From Agrocybe praecox (Eukaryota > Basidiomycota > Agaricomycetes > Agaricales > Agrocybaceae), in contig OZ024846.1 of NCBI GenBank assembly GCA_964017145.1, positions 3,286,001 to 3,350,000 of the forward strand: DNA of 64,000 nucleotides. Direction: 5' to 3'. How positions within the stretch are numbered: position 1 is the stretch's first letter; every line of letters starts with the position of its first letter. Made by a program: the position numbers and the translations under genes. Shown in pieces: positions 32,986 to 44,712 of the stretch. The notes under the pieces are model-generated. The model did no database searches. It worked only from the letters and a program-made list of their open reading frames with translations, and was not told the DNA's origin.

Positions 32986-34610
32986 GCGCAATGTTCGATA
33001 GAGAACGTTTCGAATGTAATACCACGGACACCCACTTTTTTCTTCCTCTCCTAATTTTTCAACTTTCCTCTCCCTTTCATCCGATACCCCAACAGTGCGG
33101 GGTATTAAATGTCAGCGCTTTGGATCGCTTCTGCCAACCCCTCTTGTTGGCCTGGCACTCCACTGGTCAACTCGTCTTCGAAGTTTCGTGGCATCATTGC
33201 CCTGGACCTCGCATCCCATCGACGGACACAACTTACCTTCCCTCCCTAATAGATCCACTCGTCTCGTTCTTTAATATCTGGACCACATTTGAACGCTCAG
33301 CGTCAATGTTTTGGCGCAGCGCTTTCTAGATTTGTTGGATTGCGCTAGGTTTAGCTGCCGGCTGTTACTGGGGCCGATATTGTACGTCCCCCTTTTTCTT
33401 CGATTTCCGCATTCTCATCTATACCTCCTTCATGTTTCTGTCAGGACTTGGAAAGCGCCATACATCGTGCGTCCCCCGCTCCCTTGTGCCCAACCATTCT
33501 ATCACGACCCCTCTCTTTGGCCTCACGCTCAAAGCATATCCTCTTTGTCATTAAAATCCCACCCGGTGATGCACACACCTTCGTCATCGACTCCTCTTAC
33601 TCACTCTCCTGAAATAATACATTCATGTTCCTCGATATTTATCTAGCATTGCTCAAGCGGTCAAATGCCCACGTGTCCAAGAGTCGACGTTGTCCTGCGT
33701 ATTGGTGGACCTTCAACTATGCTAGTAGCTATCCAGCTTCATACTCGATTGCGGCTCTATGGATTAGTCATTTATGTGCAATTCAATGTTGTATACATTT
33801 CGCTATCATTTCGGCCACCTCAGTATGGTGTCCCTTGAGCGAGCGTATCGAAATGGTTTTAACTTTCTTCTGCCCATGGTCTGCAATGATCGTCTCTTGT
33901 TGACGGGACAACACGTTTATATTTTCCTTTCTCAGACGCTCTTGATTTTCGTGGACTTCGTCCAACCCCGATGCTTACTTTGAGTTTTTTTCCACAAGTG
34001 CGGAATTCAACGTTTTTGGGCTTGACTCACTTCGTACATTCTTCTCTCTAGAATTGCTCTCGAGGATCGTTATACTGTTGCACATATAAGTACTTGATGT
34101 TGACGTTCTTTTTATTTTATATATGCGCATATCACTGATGTGTTAATATATCATGTGGAGAGCCCTGTAATCGCACACAAGAGTTAAAGCGCTCGTAGTT
34201 GTTTTTAGTGATTCGGGAAGCGCCCAAGTTTCGAATTCGAACGTGGCTGTGCGTTATGTATGTGCCCTTGCTTGCTTGGGACGCCATCGGATTCTCGGGG
34301 AATACTACTACCGGTGCCGTTTCGTCGGCATTGGAAAAAATACGGCAAATTTCAAGGCTCGCGTTGAGCTGGTCCCCGTCCCCTGCTTTCTTTCCTGCGT
34401 GGTCAGTGCTCTACATGCTACACTACACTCTCAAAGTACATTTTTGTCGACCTGTGTCTCCTGTCATCAAATATGGGTATCAACACACATCGACAAATTG
34501 TTTTGACTTGACGACGTTAACACAACAATGAACGACGACGGCGTAACCTGGAACCAGGAATGTAATCAAGCATTCACTTTTCTCGCTGTCGACGAATCAC
34601 TTTTACGGAA
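32986..34610 (+). pseudogene. Permease-array relic block (second type), unit C
   Basis: Closely matches 53115-54750 of unit E over its whole length, so the two units share a recent duplication. The peptide KIPPGDAHTFVIDSSSYS can be read at about 33562-33610, the counterpart of the PAGDAYNF segment of the permease. Frames for a tail (33625-34530) agree partly in the two copies but carry frameshifts, so no gene is called. Confidence 0.45.
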
Positions 34611-35160
34611 TCTATGGCCTACAAGTTTTCCTGCCAGGCGATTTTGTGCATTGGACTCGTTCAACCTGGACTTGCTGGCTTTCTGGCGCTGTTCAGTCAT
34701 CTGACTTCCTTAGTCCTTATACTCGGTATTGTTTATTTTCTACGTGGCAGTTTCCCTCTATATGTTGTTCCCTATGTCTCGCTGCTGGTCGTCTTTCTCT
34801 GTGTCTGACTGCCTTTACGCATTTGGCATTTTTCTTTCCAAACGTAATCCGGTCCACTAAGCTTTTATTGGCTTGTGCTGCCCGAACATAGTACGCACAT
34901 GCCAAATTACGTTCGAAAAGGCCGGTTATCGTGCTTCGATAGTCGATACGACCGTCACTCGCCCTCGCGTTGTGCGTGTCTGGACCTGGTGGCTGGTTTC
35001 GTTTTCAATCCATGCTGGTCGCGGTTTAGATTTCGTCTAAGAAAAATGGCTTCATTGTATAGGAAACATATCTAGGCAGAGAAATGGGGTGAATTCATGG
35101 GTATGACTGCCTTGCGACATCAGCGTAAAGGCATCGGACCCAGTCAAAGGGCAGTCGAGA
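34611..35160 (+). other. Hydrophobic frame of unknown status
   Basis: A plus-strand frame from 34614 (64 codons, LVLILGIVYFLRGSFPLYVV) is shared with 54759 onwards in unit E, with mostly matching residues for about 55 codons before diverging. It could be a membrane-segment relic of the permease or chance conservation of a young duplicate. No start context is convincing. Just after it, at about 35060, unit C lacks the NACHT relic present in unit E (55200-56010). Confidence 0.3.
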
Positions 35161-35164
35161 GATA

Positions 35165-36009
35165 AATGGGTAAGTTGGGATCAAGCAATTCCTCGAGAAA
35201 GGTTGGTCCAAGGGAAGCCCATAAACGCCGGAAGATTGTGATATACTCCTAGCTCTGCGGAGGTCCAGGAGAATTTCTCCAACAGCATAGTGTGACGTTT
35301 GTTGGGCAGGGAGGTTGCTCGGTTCAGGCTCCTATCAAGGTGCAAACTGTCGAAATGGATGTTTACTTCCACGGAATGCGGTACTGCCCCTGAAAATATA
35401 CGGTAATATTCGTGTCTGCCAAGCCCATGACTAGCCGGACTGAAGATGGTGTAAGAGACAATTCGAAAAGGCCTGTTTTCTTTTACTGCACGTTTAACAC
35501 CTTTATCATACCATTTCTACGCCCGCTCGTCCTCGCCAAAACCTTCTTTTCCAAAGAGTTTGGGAGTTCCTTTCAACGATTTCCAAACGACTGTATTGAC
35601 AATTTCCCGCCATTCTCAACAAACGATAATGTTTGAGAGGTAATCATGGGTGTAGGTATATTCGCGGTCACATATAATCATTTCGAAAAGGATGTATAAA
35701 TGTCGTCTAGCAGTGTCGGATTTTTTTTTTCGATCATCGGCAGGTGGACTCGGGTCAGAGAAATGCGGGTTCTCCATTGATAGGATAGAGAGGGATGAGG
35801 TAGCAAGATTTGCGAGGGGTCCAGGACGAGTTGCCTGCACCATCGCACTCTGGATCGTCCAAGCCGGGATCGTCTATTATCTCTGTTAGTGTAGGGATCG
35901 CACAGTATCTTGACGGCTCGATAATATACTGCGTCGCTTGATACCGCAGATTAAATGTAGAAAATGGAATTACGAATCCTGGAATGTTGTTAGCCTGACT
36001 ATGCGGCAA
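35165..36009 (-). pseudogene. Unidentified gene, copy in unit C, broken
   Basis: Second copy of the gene at 56139-56961. An N-terminal frame starts with MPHSQANNIPGF (36009) and ends soon at a stop after a frame change. The main part reads TVVWKSLKGTPKLFG, then a TAG where the other copy has Gln (about 35514), then KWYDKGVKRAVKENRPF and SPASHGLGRHEYYRIF, and ends LPAFMGFPW. Peptide similarity between the copies is high through the stop, so the lesion is recent. I do not recognise the family. No signal peptide, membrane segment or repeat is evident. Confidence 0.45.
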
Positions 36010-36626
36010 GTTGAGAACGGGGAGATCTCAGACAATTTCGAGACCCAGTGCCGAAATTCGGCCTCGCTTCTGTTGCCAGTACGTCCTCTGTCATAAGATA
36101 TTCCTAATTTAAAATTGGAGTCTGTTTTACTGGGGTGCATGGGTAAAGGAAGAAAGATATGTTATAAAAGCACCAAATACTATGGGTACCCCTGCTCCTT
36201 TCACTTGCGGCAACAAATTGTATGACGTATAAAATCCCATCAAGACTAGTTGCACTTTGATTAGCATAGAAAAAAACATCGCCGTGGATAATGAACTTAG
36301 CACAAGACGAGTTATACAGCAATTAAACGCATCCCTGAGCACCACATGTTATTTTTGCACTGCTGAGCCGTACAATATCCGGTTTGAATTGCGGGCAATA
36401 TGTCGCAGTTAAGAGTTGAAACATAGGATATAACGGTATAGGACAAGTTGGCCGCGAGAGGGAATTCGGGAGTGGGTTCTGGGTGGGTGACAGACTATGG
36501 ACCAAGCTTCGGGAGATTCAAGCAATAACGCAAAGCGATATGAGGAAGGTAAGTATTCGGAGATGGATGAATTTAGAACACAAAGCTCCGACACCACCGA
36601 TTCAACTCCGCTAGCAGACCGCACAA
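36010..36626 (+). pseudogene. Permease N-terminal relic
   Basis: Most of the stretch is non-coding and shared with 57000-57640. At 36497-36620 a hydrophilic peptide (ASGDSSNNAKRYEEGKYSE, then STPLADRTMS) matches 57490-57610 and, in its second half, the piece at 3330-3400. This position and composition fit the cytosolic N-terminus of the permease. It is interrupted by the element at 36627. Confidence 0.4.
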
Positions 36627-37498
36627 TGTCGGAAATGTTAAAATCACCTGATCAGGCCGTTCAGGCCGCTTGGGATGCGCCTATCTGATCAGGCCTGACC
36701 GTCGGGAAAGTTATTCTGATCAGGCTGTGCCGAAACCTAATCAGGTTGGGCAAATTGAAATGATTTAGCTAATAAAAATATTGCGTACGCGCTATTCGCG
36801 GCTCGCACGCTCAGGGTCATACCACTAGAGGTCTATAGGAATTGGTGCTTACATTGGGATTCGAACTCTCAACCTTTAACTTACTATACTCTAAACTACT
36901 ACATTCACTGCGCAAAACCATTATACTACGTCGCTGTGTATTATACAGTAATATCAATTGAATATGTAAGCTTCTTAAAATTAGAATTTAGAGGCAAGGC
37001 GACCATTGTACGGCTCTCCTAAGTGATTTTACATTAAGGACAATTAATTTATACCTGTACTACATATGCAAACATATATCAGACCTCTAATTATATGCTT
37101 GGATTAGCTCTACATCATTTTCGGCCATTGGCCACACGAAATTTATCCATTCAAAGTCTCTTAGATAATTAGTAGTTTTTTATGCGTTTTGCAATAGAGT
37201 TCTAGTGTGAGCTTTAACCCAAGAGAAGCTACGATGGCCACAAGAGAAAGGTAGGTACCTCTCAAATAGATAATATATCGGTACATGTCATGATGTTAAG
37301 CGCAATCCGCGAAATTCACTAAGTCCCACCGGCATGATCAGGCATTTCGGACTTAATTACGCCTGCTCATGCCGGTGATTTCTGATCATGCCGTCATTGT
37401 CTGATCAAGGCTGTTCAGATAAAACGCATGACCTGATCATGCAAAAAATAGGTCTGATCGGACACTATTCTGATCAGGCAGTCTAGCCATTTCCGACA
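36627..37498. mobile_element. 872-bp TIR element with TGATCA repeats
   Basis: The empty site at 57613-57625 (CACAATGTCGGCTATGG) proves the insertion. The ends TGTCGGAAATG and CATTTCCGACA are inverse complements. The sequence AATGTCGG occurs on both sides, so the target duplication is either AA with the full 11-bp ends, or 8 bp with shorter, asymmetric ends. The motif CTGATCAGGC or close variants recurs at least four times near each end, as subterminal transposase-binding repeats often do. No transposase frame. The superfamily stays open. Confidence 0.7.
36855..36938 (-). ncRNA. tRNA-like pol III promoter module (SINE-like)
   Basis: On the minus strand TAGTATAATGG (36928-36918) fits the A-box consensus and AGTTCGAATCC (36867-36857) fits the B box with one change; they are 50 nt apart. 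The T-arm would pair only in part and the acceptor stem does not close, so this is not a working tRNA. It lies in the middle of the TIR element 36627-37498 and may be a SINE nested in it. Confidence 0.45.
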
Positions 37499-39740
37499 AA
37501 TGTCGGCCAGGACTTATCTATATTTGGTTGTTAGGGGTTTGCTTTGAACTTTCTAGGTTCATGGCTACTTTCGCTTCCCCCTTCGACATTCATATTCAAT
37601 ATTCAATATTCAATTCTCTCGGAGGGCTCTAGCTATGTACTCGTCGAGGCTGATGCATATCCCTCTATAATTCATGCACAGTTACAAGATCCTTTACGCG
37701 CTCCAGTGAACAACTAGCACCGTAATGTGAGTCGGTAAATTTCTGTTTCGATCAACATCTTTTCCAGTCTTCTTCTTCGAACCGTTCTTCTTTTTATGTC
37801 AAGCAAATCGCTGACAACTACCATGCACAGCTTATCTTGTCCTACATTGCCCTCTCGAACATCAACTATGTGCTCTCCAAAGTGACGAACCCCCAACACA
37901 CCGTCTCCAGGACAAGCACGGTTGGTATTCTATTGTATCTCCCAGATAGGCGGACAAATCTGCTATGGATGGTTGTGCTTGGGCACAGCTCACGCCCTCC
38001 CTTCCGCCCTCGTTCGACGCGCCTTACTCGTCGTCTGGATCCACGACCCGCCCTCGACAACCTCATTAACTTCACCCCAAATTTCCCCCCCTTGTTCTCC
38101 ATTGAATGCCGACAACGTCAGTTTATTGATTGCAACGAGACCCCTGCATTCCTCTTCTTGCCTCCCGCATGTTTGGGCCTGCCTCTCGCTAAAACCACCA
38201 TGATCAGCCCAAATGCAAACACGAACGCACAACTACTATTACGAACGTCTGGGCTTTCCTCATCGCCGTCCTCATTGTCGCCTCATCAACAATTCACTAA
38301 TCCTCCCTCCCCCGCATCCCTCTTCTTTTTGTAACCCCAATGATCCTCATCTCCACCATCCTGTTTCCGTTCTCACTTTCGCTCTTTTCTCTCGTCTGAC
38401 ATCCTCGACAAACTCAATTTCACGCTTCGCTCAGGACTGAGTCTCGACTCCACCTCACACCCCTTCAAGCTTATTCCCATTGACACGTTGCTTCCTGTTG
38501 GCCGTTATCGTTTCTCCTGACTCGCGAGTCGCGCCGCGGCATTCTTTGGTGCAACGAATGTCTTCTGGTTCGCCGTCCCCAGTAGTCCCGCTCTTGCGGG
38601 CTTTGGACGGGTTATTGGCTATTTGGGCCAAGGTTTACGCGAGCGTTGGGGGGGTATAAGTTGTAGTGGGTTAGTGAGCTGGAGAGGACGGCTTGAGGAG
38701 GCGGGTGTTTAGGAGGCCTGGGAGGAGGAAGAGTGGTGCATCGACTCATATATGCTGGCTATTTGGGCTGGCAACCTCAAAGTGAATGCTACGTTTACCA
38801 ACGCCGCCAATTCAAAGCGTCAATGATACCACACTGGCCTCCTTCCTTTCTTCCCAGCGACAACAAGTTGGGTAATAATACAACACCCTATGTTTAATCT
38901 CTCGTCCCCCTTGTCCTCCTGATCGTTGCCACCACTTGTACTGGACAGTCATGTACTGTGTCTTCTTGTCGCCGGTGCTTTCGCCACCTCCTATACCCTT
39001 TTCGAGGTTCAACGTTAACGTTCAACCCTCGAACCTCGGTCTGCAACATCACATCAACAAGATAATCGCTATCATCACCGCCAGGAGCACGAACACTAAG
39101 CGCGTTAACACTCTTTCCCCAAACCTTTCGAATATCAATTACGCGCGAACTCCCAACGCAGGGTCTTCAGGGCGGGTGGGGTTGCAACTTCGCTTCTGTT
39201 GCCGATACGTCCTCTGTCATATTCCAAGGTTCAAATGGGGTCATGTTTTGCATGGACAGGCGTGAAGATGGAAGACAGTGGTTGGTTGACAATATCTGCT
39301 GCGGGTTGTTGAAGTTTTGTGTGGCTTCGTGCTTTGGGGGAGTTTTTGGCAGTTAAAGTATCCGTCTTCGGTTAACCTCGCTTTTTCCATCGTTGTCGTC
39401 GCTCATCGACTTCACTGTCATCCCTATCGCGGCTTCCCTTTCCTTTTTCTGCTATCCCCCCTTGTATACTAATTCGAAACAATATTCAACCTCGCATTGT
39501 ACCATATTCGTTCCTTTCCTTCAAGTGAATAATATTAGATCTTGTATATTTTTCAAAAAAATACATAGTTCATATAGTTCACATCATGGGAGAAATCTGA
39601 TCGGAGTCGAAGTGCAGCGTGCAGCAACCAATTAAATTTTTTGATTTCTGCATTTTGATGTCTAAATATATTAGCTGGGTGTGCTTCCTTCCGAGGATTT
39701 TATCCTACGTACATGGATCTATGCGGAAATTCATATCCGT
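37499..39740 (+). pseudogene. MUP1-like permease relics (two in tandem), unit C
   Basis: The first relic has a GTGAGT donor near 37728, an acceptor near 37828 and an exon reading LSYIALSNINYVLSKVTNP (about 37833-37890). It passes at about 37985 into the third-type block, with the NDTHAFLFSP-like stretch (about 38130), AAAFFGATNVFWF near 38535 and a GGYKL tail near 38660. A second SNINYAR-type exon relic lies near 39130. Frames are broken throughout. The last 300 bases carry the 3' region of NACHT copy D. Very close to 57640-59340 in unit E. Confidence 0.5.
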
Positions 39741-39746
39741 TGCCTC

Positions 39747-42188
39747 CTAAGCTTGAACCCGGTCCAGGTAATTCCTCATCTCTTGGCGTACAAGAGCTCC
39801 TCGCCTGGGAAAACTGCTTGTAAGTTCTCTGAACTCTTTACATTGTTGAAAAAGTTGTTTAGAAAATCCAGCTCGAGGAAGGAAGAAGAGTAAATAACCG
39901 AGAAGCTGAAAATCCTTTCTAACGTCGTTGATTAGTGTGGTGGTTGTGTCACTTGATGTCCATTGGCTATTGTCCTGGGTCAGTGCGTTGAACATTGTAT
40001 CTTCATCCCTGCCCCTAAGATATAGATCCTGCTTTACACAGTGTAGGGCTGCCCTTGCATAGACTGAAGGACCTATAGCGTAGCTGCCTGATTTGTCTGG
40101 GTCCTGTAGAAAGTGCCGAAAATGCTGCAAATATTGAGCCTGTCCGTCTTCGAGCGCGAAGGATTCCAAAAGATGAAGCATATCATAATGAATTGTTGCC
40201 AAGTTGAAGACATCATATTGGTCGGGGTTGGGAGCATTTGGTACAAGCATGTCATTCCCTAGGTGGCATGCGACGCATAAGAACAGGATCGCCTCGTCGT
40301 CCTCATAATATTGAGGCAGCTGAGACAAAAATAGCTGTTCCATATATCTTTGATGCTTTTTCTCTATTATCGCCCAGCGCTCATCCACAGGGGCCTATGT
40401 GGAAATTTAAGAATATTAACACTAAATGAAGATTTTTCCTTACCATGCGTGCACAGAATGGAAGCCAGAACCAAAATACAAATTTTCGGAGGTCCATAGA
40501 ATTATCCCAAGTAGAAGATGCCTTGTGGGTTTCTATTTCTCTCGATATAGGGCCGAGAAATAAAAACTTGTCAGCAATATCAATTAGCAAAGTTGAGCTC
40601 TGGCATAGCGGAAATTCCCTTCTAATGAAGTCCTCAAAGATGTCAATTTTATTGTAACTGGGATCTGGGAGAATTTAGTTTGAGATGTTCAACAATATCT
40701 GGGAACACTCTTACCTTTGATCACCCATTGAATTATATTTGCAATATGCTCTGATCTATACTTCTTAATGTCAAGGAAATGGTCTCCGGACCTCACAGGG
40801 TCCAGAAGGAAGTCATGAAGTGAAGTATGTAGGATTTTCAAGACCTCCACGTCCCTGCGAAACCAGGCAACAAAACCCTTCTCAATAGAGACAATGGCTC
40901 CTAGATCACAGACCAAAACCTCGAGCTCCCGCGGTTCCAACGACATAAATGTAGACATGTCGAATTTATTGTCATTTGCGTATAAGCGATGCGAGATGAT
41001 ACTAAGGATATATCGAACACGCTTTGTATGTGCGGCGGAGTTGAGGATCATTGTATATAGCGCATCCAGCTGCGCAAAGGGTAGGTCACCTTCCGCCGGT
41101 CGTAGGTTATTTACCACATCGAGACGGTGATTGGGTCGATGCTTTGTGGATTGGCAATAGCGAAGTACCGTTACTGCATAAATGAATTGCCCGGAAGACT
41201 TTCTGACAATTTCTTCCAGAATGTCGTCGGATGGCCAAGAAGCAGGGATTAGATAATTAAATGGATGGTTCTTTTTGATTTCCTCAAAACCGTCTCTGAG
41301 AAATGTGCCAATGTCGTCGTTGGGATGGAATGTGTCGTCAAGGTAAAGTCGTGAAAAGATCCCGTCCATTTCGTTCGACCTAAATGCGAGATTAATCGCA
41401 TGTTCAGGACGACTGGCGATGAGGAAGAGAATGGGTAGGCCGAAATTTTGAATTGGGTTCGCTATCATTCTTAGAATCCTGGCCTGCATAACCTCGTCAC
41501 CACATTCGTCGAGACCGTCTATGACGATGACCTGCCAGGAACCCAAAGGTGATGAAACACCGTAATAGCATACATTGTAAAGTGGCTTCATCACTAGGTG
41601 GGTAAACTGATGCTCTAAGCCCTTCGCAAAAATCAAGGGGTCAGCATCAATCACGGAGAGTATCTCGCTCCGAGTGGCAGGGATTGCTTGAAAGATTTGG
41701 TACGCAATTGTTGCGACGAACGCGCCTGCATGGTTCCTCGTTTCATCCGACTTCCAAAAAATGAAAGTCGCGAGTACTAGCTCGTTGAGAAGACACATTT
41801 CGATAAATGACTTTGTAATCGCTGATTTTCCCGCTCCTGCAGCGCCGGTCAGCCACATAATGTATTTGTCCCAAGTTTCCTTGTCGCAAAGTTGGGCCCA
41901 GTTCATGATCTTCTTCAGGACAGCAATACGGGTATTCGGATGGCATTTTGGGCGATCGAACTCCGCAGTCGAATTGTGCAAAGCGTTTGGCGCCGTAGCC
42001 TCCTTCAGGATGTCGAATGACGCTACGGATAGTTAGATCCCTGTGATAGCGTGTACCTTGAATCTTTATTGCTCACATTTTTGTCCGTCATTTGTTACAT
42101 TGTTCTGGATAAATGTACCGCCGGTCACGAGAACGTTCTGGCCAGATACAAGGGAGTTCTTGATGATAACACGCCGATTGTTGTTCAT
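39747..42188 (-). CDS. NACHT NLR-like protein, copy D
   Basis: Exons on the minus strand: 42188-42077, 42022-40715, 40664-40444 and 40394-39747; 763 codons including the stop, phases as in the other copies. Start MNNNRRV, motif VTGGTFIQNN, Walker A GAAGAGKSA, Walker B VIVIDGLDEC, IASRPEH. Exons 3 and most of exon 4 lie in a tract that is identical, as far as I can read, to copy E (40011-40826 against 46642-47457), while the parts outside differ clearly. Only about 30 bases upstream of the ATG match the usual 5' region; beyond about 42220 the promoter region is replaced, so expression may differ. The coding frame is intact. Confidence 0.85.
40011..40826. repeat. 816-bp tract identical to copy E (gene-conversion tract)
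   Basis: Pairs with 46642-47457 at a constant offset of 6631. I compared the two line by line and saw no difference. Just outside, several changes per 20 bases appear: at the left ATCCCT against ATCCTT and further on indels, at the right GAAGTATG against GAAGTGTG and then many changes. It covers the end of exon 2, exon 3, introns 2 and 3 and the first ~125 codons of exon 4. Confidence 0.85.
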
Positions 42189-42330
42189 CCTGACTGCAAA
42201 GCCAAGGTTCGAGAGCTCAGAGAATGTAAGTGGAGATTAGATTCGATTCGATCAGATCACATGCCCACACTGCATATGAACGGACAGTGAGACTGAGAAT
42301 GGGCACGTTTACGGTTTGATAGGGAACGTT
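42189..42330. other. Deletion junction upstream of NACHT copy D
   Basis: After about 30 bases of the standard 5' region, the sequence jumps at about 42217 to GTAAGTGGAGATTAGAT, which lies 300-400 bases further upstream in copies E and F, and then to the second-type permease block. The usual upstream block and the first permease relic are missing in this unit. Confidence 0.6.
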
Positions 42331-43700
42331 TCGAATATAATACCATGACACCCACCTTTTTCTTCCTCTGGATCCTAGCTTCTCAACTTTCCTCTCCCTT
42401 TCATCAAAGACTCTAACAGTGCGGGGTATTAAATGTCAGGGCTTTGGATCCCTTCTGTCAACCCCTCTTGTTGGCCTGGCCCTCCACTAGTCAACTCGTC
42501 TTCAAAGTTTTGTGGCATTATTGCCCTCGCATCCCGGCAACGGACACAACTTACCTTCCCTCCCTAATAGATCCACTCGTCTCGTTCTCCATTATCTGGA
42601 CCGCTTTTGAACATTTGATATTTTAATGACAAAGAGGAGATGCGTTGAGCGTGAGGCCGAAGAGAGGGGTTGTGATAGGATGGTTGGGCACGAGGAAGCG
42701 GGGAATGCACGATATCTTGGGCTTTCCGGGCCCTGCGAGAAAAAGGAAGGAGGTAAATATGAGAATGCGGAAAACGAAGAAACAGGGGGACGTACAGTAT
42801 CGGCCCCAGTAAAAGCCGGCAGCTAAACCTCGCGCAATCCAACAAATCTAGATAGCGCTCAAGCGTTCAAATTTAAATTTAAACTCCCACCGGGTGTTGC
42901 ACACACCTTCGTCATCGACTTCTTCTCTTACCCACTCTCCTTAAATAATCCACTCCTGTGTACATCCATTCTTCTACTCCATTTTCTGGGTCAGGTTGCA
43001 AGGGTCAGGATGACGGCTACTAGTGATGCTTCACGCTGGCGAAGAGAGGTGGATCGAAAGAACGAATCGTGAGTCAGTTATAGTCACCCGTTCCATCCCA
43101 CCTGATTTTGCCTCTCGTTCTATCCTCATAGGGCATCAAACTCACCGCTATGTGTGTCGGCATCATCCACAATCCTGATTATTGGATTCGTCACCTGTGT
43201 ATCCCGCTTCGCGCTCACCGCAACCCACCGTTCATATCACATTACCCTGGTATGACAAAGCCATATCCAAGCTGCTATACATAAATATGCGTTCCTCACC
43301 AATATCTGTCCCCTTCCTTCGTCTCCCTCGATCGCCGGTTTATGGGTTTGTTGCTATTTACCTGCGATCCCCAGTGCTGCCTACTCTTCGCTATCATTTC
43401 CGCGACTTTAGTATATTCGTCCTCAAAAGCAAGTATCAATATGTTTTCTTCTCCTTTCTCCACGATCATGTCTCGTTGACGGGACAAGTTGTTTCTATAT
43501 ATCTCACATGTCTGCTCTTGATTTTCATGTATTTTTCCCCTTTGTCCGATCTCACTCCGTTGTTCCGTTCTTCGAAGATTTCTTTTTATTTCACTTCTTG
43601 TCCACTTTTTGTGTATGTTACCCGCATATATGTTTCGGGCAAAGCGCCCAAGGCCTGAATTTTCAATTCGAACATTCAACATGGCTGTGTGCTTTGTATG
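42331..43700 (+). pseudogene. Permease-array relic block (second type), unit D
   Basis: Colinear with 5566-6720 and 53115-54300 except for an inverted internal segment (42611-42880). Just after it the peptide PPGVAHTFVIDFFSYPLSL (about 42891-42950) gives the best match in the window to the PAGDAYNF region of MUP1-like permeases outside the 8.4-kb copy. A frame from 43010 (MTATSDASRWRREVDRKNE) with a donor-like GTGAGT at about 43070 and an acceptor near 43130 is seen only here in open form; its meaning is unknown. Confidence 0.45.
42611..42880 (-). other. Small inversion inside the unit-D relic block
   Basis: The sequence from TTTGAAC at the left to AAATTTAAA at the right is the reverse complement of the corresponding segment in units A, B, C and E (for example 33290-33560). 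Both junctions fall in AT-rich TTTGAA/ATTTAAA sequence. Outside the junctions the orientation is normal. Confidence 0.75.
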
Positions 43701-43707
43701 TGCGCGT

Positions 43708-44597
43708 TAGTGTTGCCGCGGTTCGGCTCGCGCAGACTTAGTCGTTGAGCGGAGCCAAAATGAGTCGAGCGGAGCCGAGCTGACAACTCAACATTTCGGC
43801 CTGACTTCCGAGTCGAGTGTAGCGCGCTCCGAGCGGCTTCGAACCGAATGGAGTCGTGACTCGTGGCCAAATCGGGAATGTTCGGGACATTCACGAAATC
43901 CGCCTCTCCTGTTCATCCCTTGCTCGTCCTTTCCACGTTGTTCGCGCATTTGGCCACATTTCTCTCCTGTATATCACTTCTAATAATTTATGTCTTCTCT
44001 GGATGGCCACTTCACTTGTATATGCACTGTAAATCATGCAAAACATAGGGTTTTGTTCCTCACACACCAATGAAGCTATCCCTGGCCACGGGTAGTAGAA
44101 ATTTGAGCTTAGGCACTAAGCTATTTAACATATAGTTGATGTATTAAATTTTAAAGGAATAATATAGGGCTTCAAATGGCTTAAATTAAAGCATATATAG
44201 CTTTTGAGATTATTTTTTTGTTTTTGGGGTTTTCGGCCCGACTGAGTATACCTCCGGTCCGGCATTCTAACCCCGGTACCCCCTTGACCATGTTTTGGAT
44301 TTTTTCAGTCAGGACAAAGATAAATGAGCAGTTAGAGGTACTCAAACATCTCCCAGACAAGTATTCCTAGGTTTGATAACAATAATATCTAGTTTGAATG
44401 CAATTCAAAAGGAAATTGTTAATAAATTTTGCATCTTGCCATTTTTGGATACCGAGTCGCGACTTAGTCGTAAGCAAGTCGGAGTCGTCGTAAGCAAGTC
44501 GGCTCATTAGCGGTTTCGCTCGGCTTCGCGGCTTATTTGACTCAGGTAGTCATGGAAGCGAAGTTTAGCTGAGCGGAGTTGAACCGCGGCAACACTA
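43708..44597. mobile_element. 890-bp hAT-like non-autonomous element
   Basis: Ends are TAGTGTTGCCGCGGTTC and its inverse complement. Flanks are GTGCGCGT (43700-43707) and GTACGCGT (44598-44605), an 8-bp target duplication with one change. The uninterrupted sequence is seen at 6727-6740 and 34250-34275. Eight-bp duplications and TAGNG-type ends are typical of the hAT superfamily. The ends carry clusters of GAGCGGAGC; the centre is AT-rich. No transposase frame. Confidence 0.75.
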
Positions 44598-44712
44598 GTA
44601 CGCGTGTTTGCATAGGACGCTATCGGCTTTTCAAGAAACATCACTACCGATGCCGCTTCTTCGGCATCCGAAAAATTCTAGCTAAGTTTACGTAAACACT
44701 GGGTAAGCAGAC

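Noticed and set aside
37310..37500. Repeated TGATCA motifs as a CRISPR-like or operator array
   Set aside because: Spacing is irregular, both orientations occur, and they mirror the other end of a TIR element, so subterminal transposon repeats explain them.
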